A DNA stretch of 64,000 bases from Lachnospiraceae bacterium (GTDB lineage Bacteria; Bacillota; Clostridia; Lachnospirales; Lachnospiraceae), in contig JAAVZU010000054.1 of assembly GCA_022791815.1 (NCBI GenBank), positions 1 to 64,000 of the forward strand. Direction: 5' to 3'. Every line of letters begins with the position of its first letter. Position 1 is the stretch's first letter. Below the pieces are notes generated by a model, which saw nothing but the letters and a program-made list of their open reading frames with translations, was not told where the DNA came from and did no database searches. Of this stretch, positions 63,211 to 64,000 are shown one piece after another. The translations under genes and the position numbers were made by a program.

Positions 63211-64000
63211 ATGAAATTAGAACAAATTTGTACAAACTTATCATATCAATGTATAAAAGGGTCTATGGATGTTGAAGTAGAAGATATTATTTATGATTCA
63301 CGTAAAATAAAAAAAGGTGTAATGTTTGTCTGTTTGTCAGGAGCAATAACAGATGGGCATAAATATATTTCAGAGGTTGTGGAAAAAGGTGTTTCTGTAA
63401 TTGTATTAGAAAGGGAAAAAGAAGCATATCAAATTCCAGAAGGAATCACTGTATTAAAAGTATCATCTGCAAGAAAAGCACTTGCTTATATGTCAGCAGC
63501 ATTTTTTCACCATCCTGCAAGTAAGTTGGTTACGGTTGGTGTAACTGGAACAAATGGAAAAACAACTACAACCTATATGATAAAGGGGATGTTGGAAAGT
63601 GTGGGGAAAAAGGCCGGATTGATAGGAACAAATGGAGCAATGATTGGAGAGCAGAAATTACCTTTGAAAAATACAACACCAGAATCGTATGAACTTCATC
63701 ACCTGTTTGCAACAATGATAGAGCAAGGCTGCCAATATGTTATTATGGAGATTTCTTCCCAAGGATTAAAAATGGATCGGACAGCTGGAATTACATTTGA
63801 TTATGGAATTTTTACAAACCTTTCTCCAGACCATATTGGACCAAATGAACATGATACTTTTGTTGAATATATGGAATGTAAAAGTATTCTTTTTCGCCAA
63901 TGTAAATGTGGAATAGTCAATATAGATGATCCTTATTATAAGAAGATTTTACAAAACCATACTTGTCAGGTTAAAACGTTTTCTACAATTTCAGTTAAGA
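63211..64000 (+). CDS. murE: UDP-N-acetylmuramoyl-tripeptide synthetase MurE (3' end off window)
   Basis: ATG 63211 with AAAGGAGA upstream opens a frame that runs off the right edge after 263 codons. MurE adds the third amino acid to the UDP-MurNAc-dipeptide. The N-terminal Mur domain has 'YDSRKIKKGVMFVCL' (about 28-42). The ATP loop is 'GVTGTNGKTTTTYMIKG' (about 110-126), with 'NTTPESYELHHLFATM' and 'FTNLSPDHIGPNEHDTF'. The residue-specificity loop near the C-terminus is not in the window. The dapF neighbour supports meso-diaminopimelate as the substrate. Confidence 0.93.
   Translation, partial: MKLEQICTNLSYQCIKGSMDVEVEDIIYDSRKIKKGVMFVCLSGAITDGHKYISEVVEKGVSVIVLEREKEAYQIPEGITVLKVSSARKALAYMSAAFFHHPASKLVTVGVTGTNGKTTTTYMIKGMLESVGKKAGLIGTNGAMIGEQKLPLKNTTPESYELHHLFATMIEQGCQYVIMEISSQGLKMDRTAGITFDYGIFTNLSPDHIGPNEHDTFVEYMECKSILFRQCKCGIVNIDDPYYKKILQNHTCQVKTFSTISVK

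Overview
The window looks like a chromosomal segment of a low-GC Firmicute, most likely a Lachnospiraceae member (Clostridia). The basis is AT-rich codon use, strong AGGAGG-type ribosome binding sites, and families that I associate with that group (DUF5717, DUF5716-like Hsp70/actin-fold protein, DUF6472). The species cannot be read from the sequence. Most genes lie on the + strand. I see no rRNA, CRISPR array, intact insertion sequence or prophage.

Layout. 1-2.1 kb: 5'-end portion (the 3' end is off the window) of a PAS/GGDEF signalling protein on the - strand, with a near-perfect promoter. 2.3-4.9 kb: cysS-mrnC-rlmB translation/RNA-processing operon. 5.1 kb: tRNA-Thr(GGT) on the - strand. 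5.5-8.1 kb: a two-gene operon of coiled-coil proteins of unknown function and a small lipoprotein that may be frameshifted. 8.4-13.8 kb: P-type ATPase, glycogen-debranching-type glucosidase and patatin. 13.8-17.3 kb: queuosine-precursor block, with a preQ1-I riboswitch, YhhQ transporter, QueF and QueC, interrupted by a secreted fibronectin-III-like protein. 17.4-19 kb: ABC-F ATPase on the - strand. 19.1-25.6 kb: gltBD behind an attenuator-like leader. 25.6-33.4 kb: a NagZ-like lipoprotein, then purF, purB, an HD-GYP protein and purA.

33.4-42.1 kb: a small unknown gene and a CobD/HisC-like aminotransferase on the - strand, then a four-gene operon encoding a giant DUF5717 scaffold, an Hsp70/actin-fold protein, a TPR-like protein and a membrane coiled-coil protein. 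This operon is the best candidate for an undescribed cellular system. 42.2-47.8 kb: GNAT, TetR, FabK/NMO-like flavoprotein, TepA/ClpP-like protease and a small gene, then a heavily decayed AAA-ATPase/nuclease pseudogene. 47.9-54.3 kb: GPH sugar transporter, FtsK/SpoIIIE translocase, two ATP-grasp ligases and DUF6472. 54.4-64 kb: fhs, a GH25 lysozyme, a DRE-TIM aldolase, sfsA, a response-regulator remnant, a Cys/Met PLP enzyme, dapF and the start of murE.

The metabolic genes fit together. GltBD supplies glutamate, PurF uses glutamine, PurB and PurA complete AMP synthesis, and Fhs provides formyl-tetrahydrofolate. DapF and MurE make and use meso-diaminopimelate for peptidoglycan, while NagZ-like and GH25 enzymes cut it.

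The second notable theme is non-coding. Several intergenic regions carry palindrome-dense, RNA-like elements: 26939-27103, 30382-30542, 42087-42164 and 44776-44995. One pair is about 81% identical over 78 nt and its differences preserve base pairing. A separate short palindrome recurs three times, 25-40 nt upstream of start codons.
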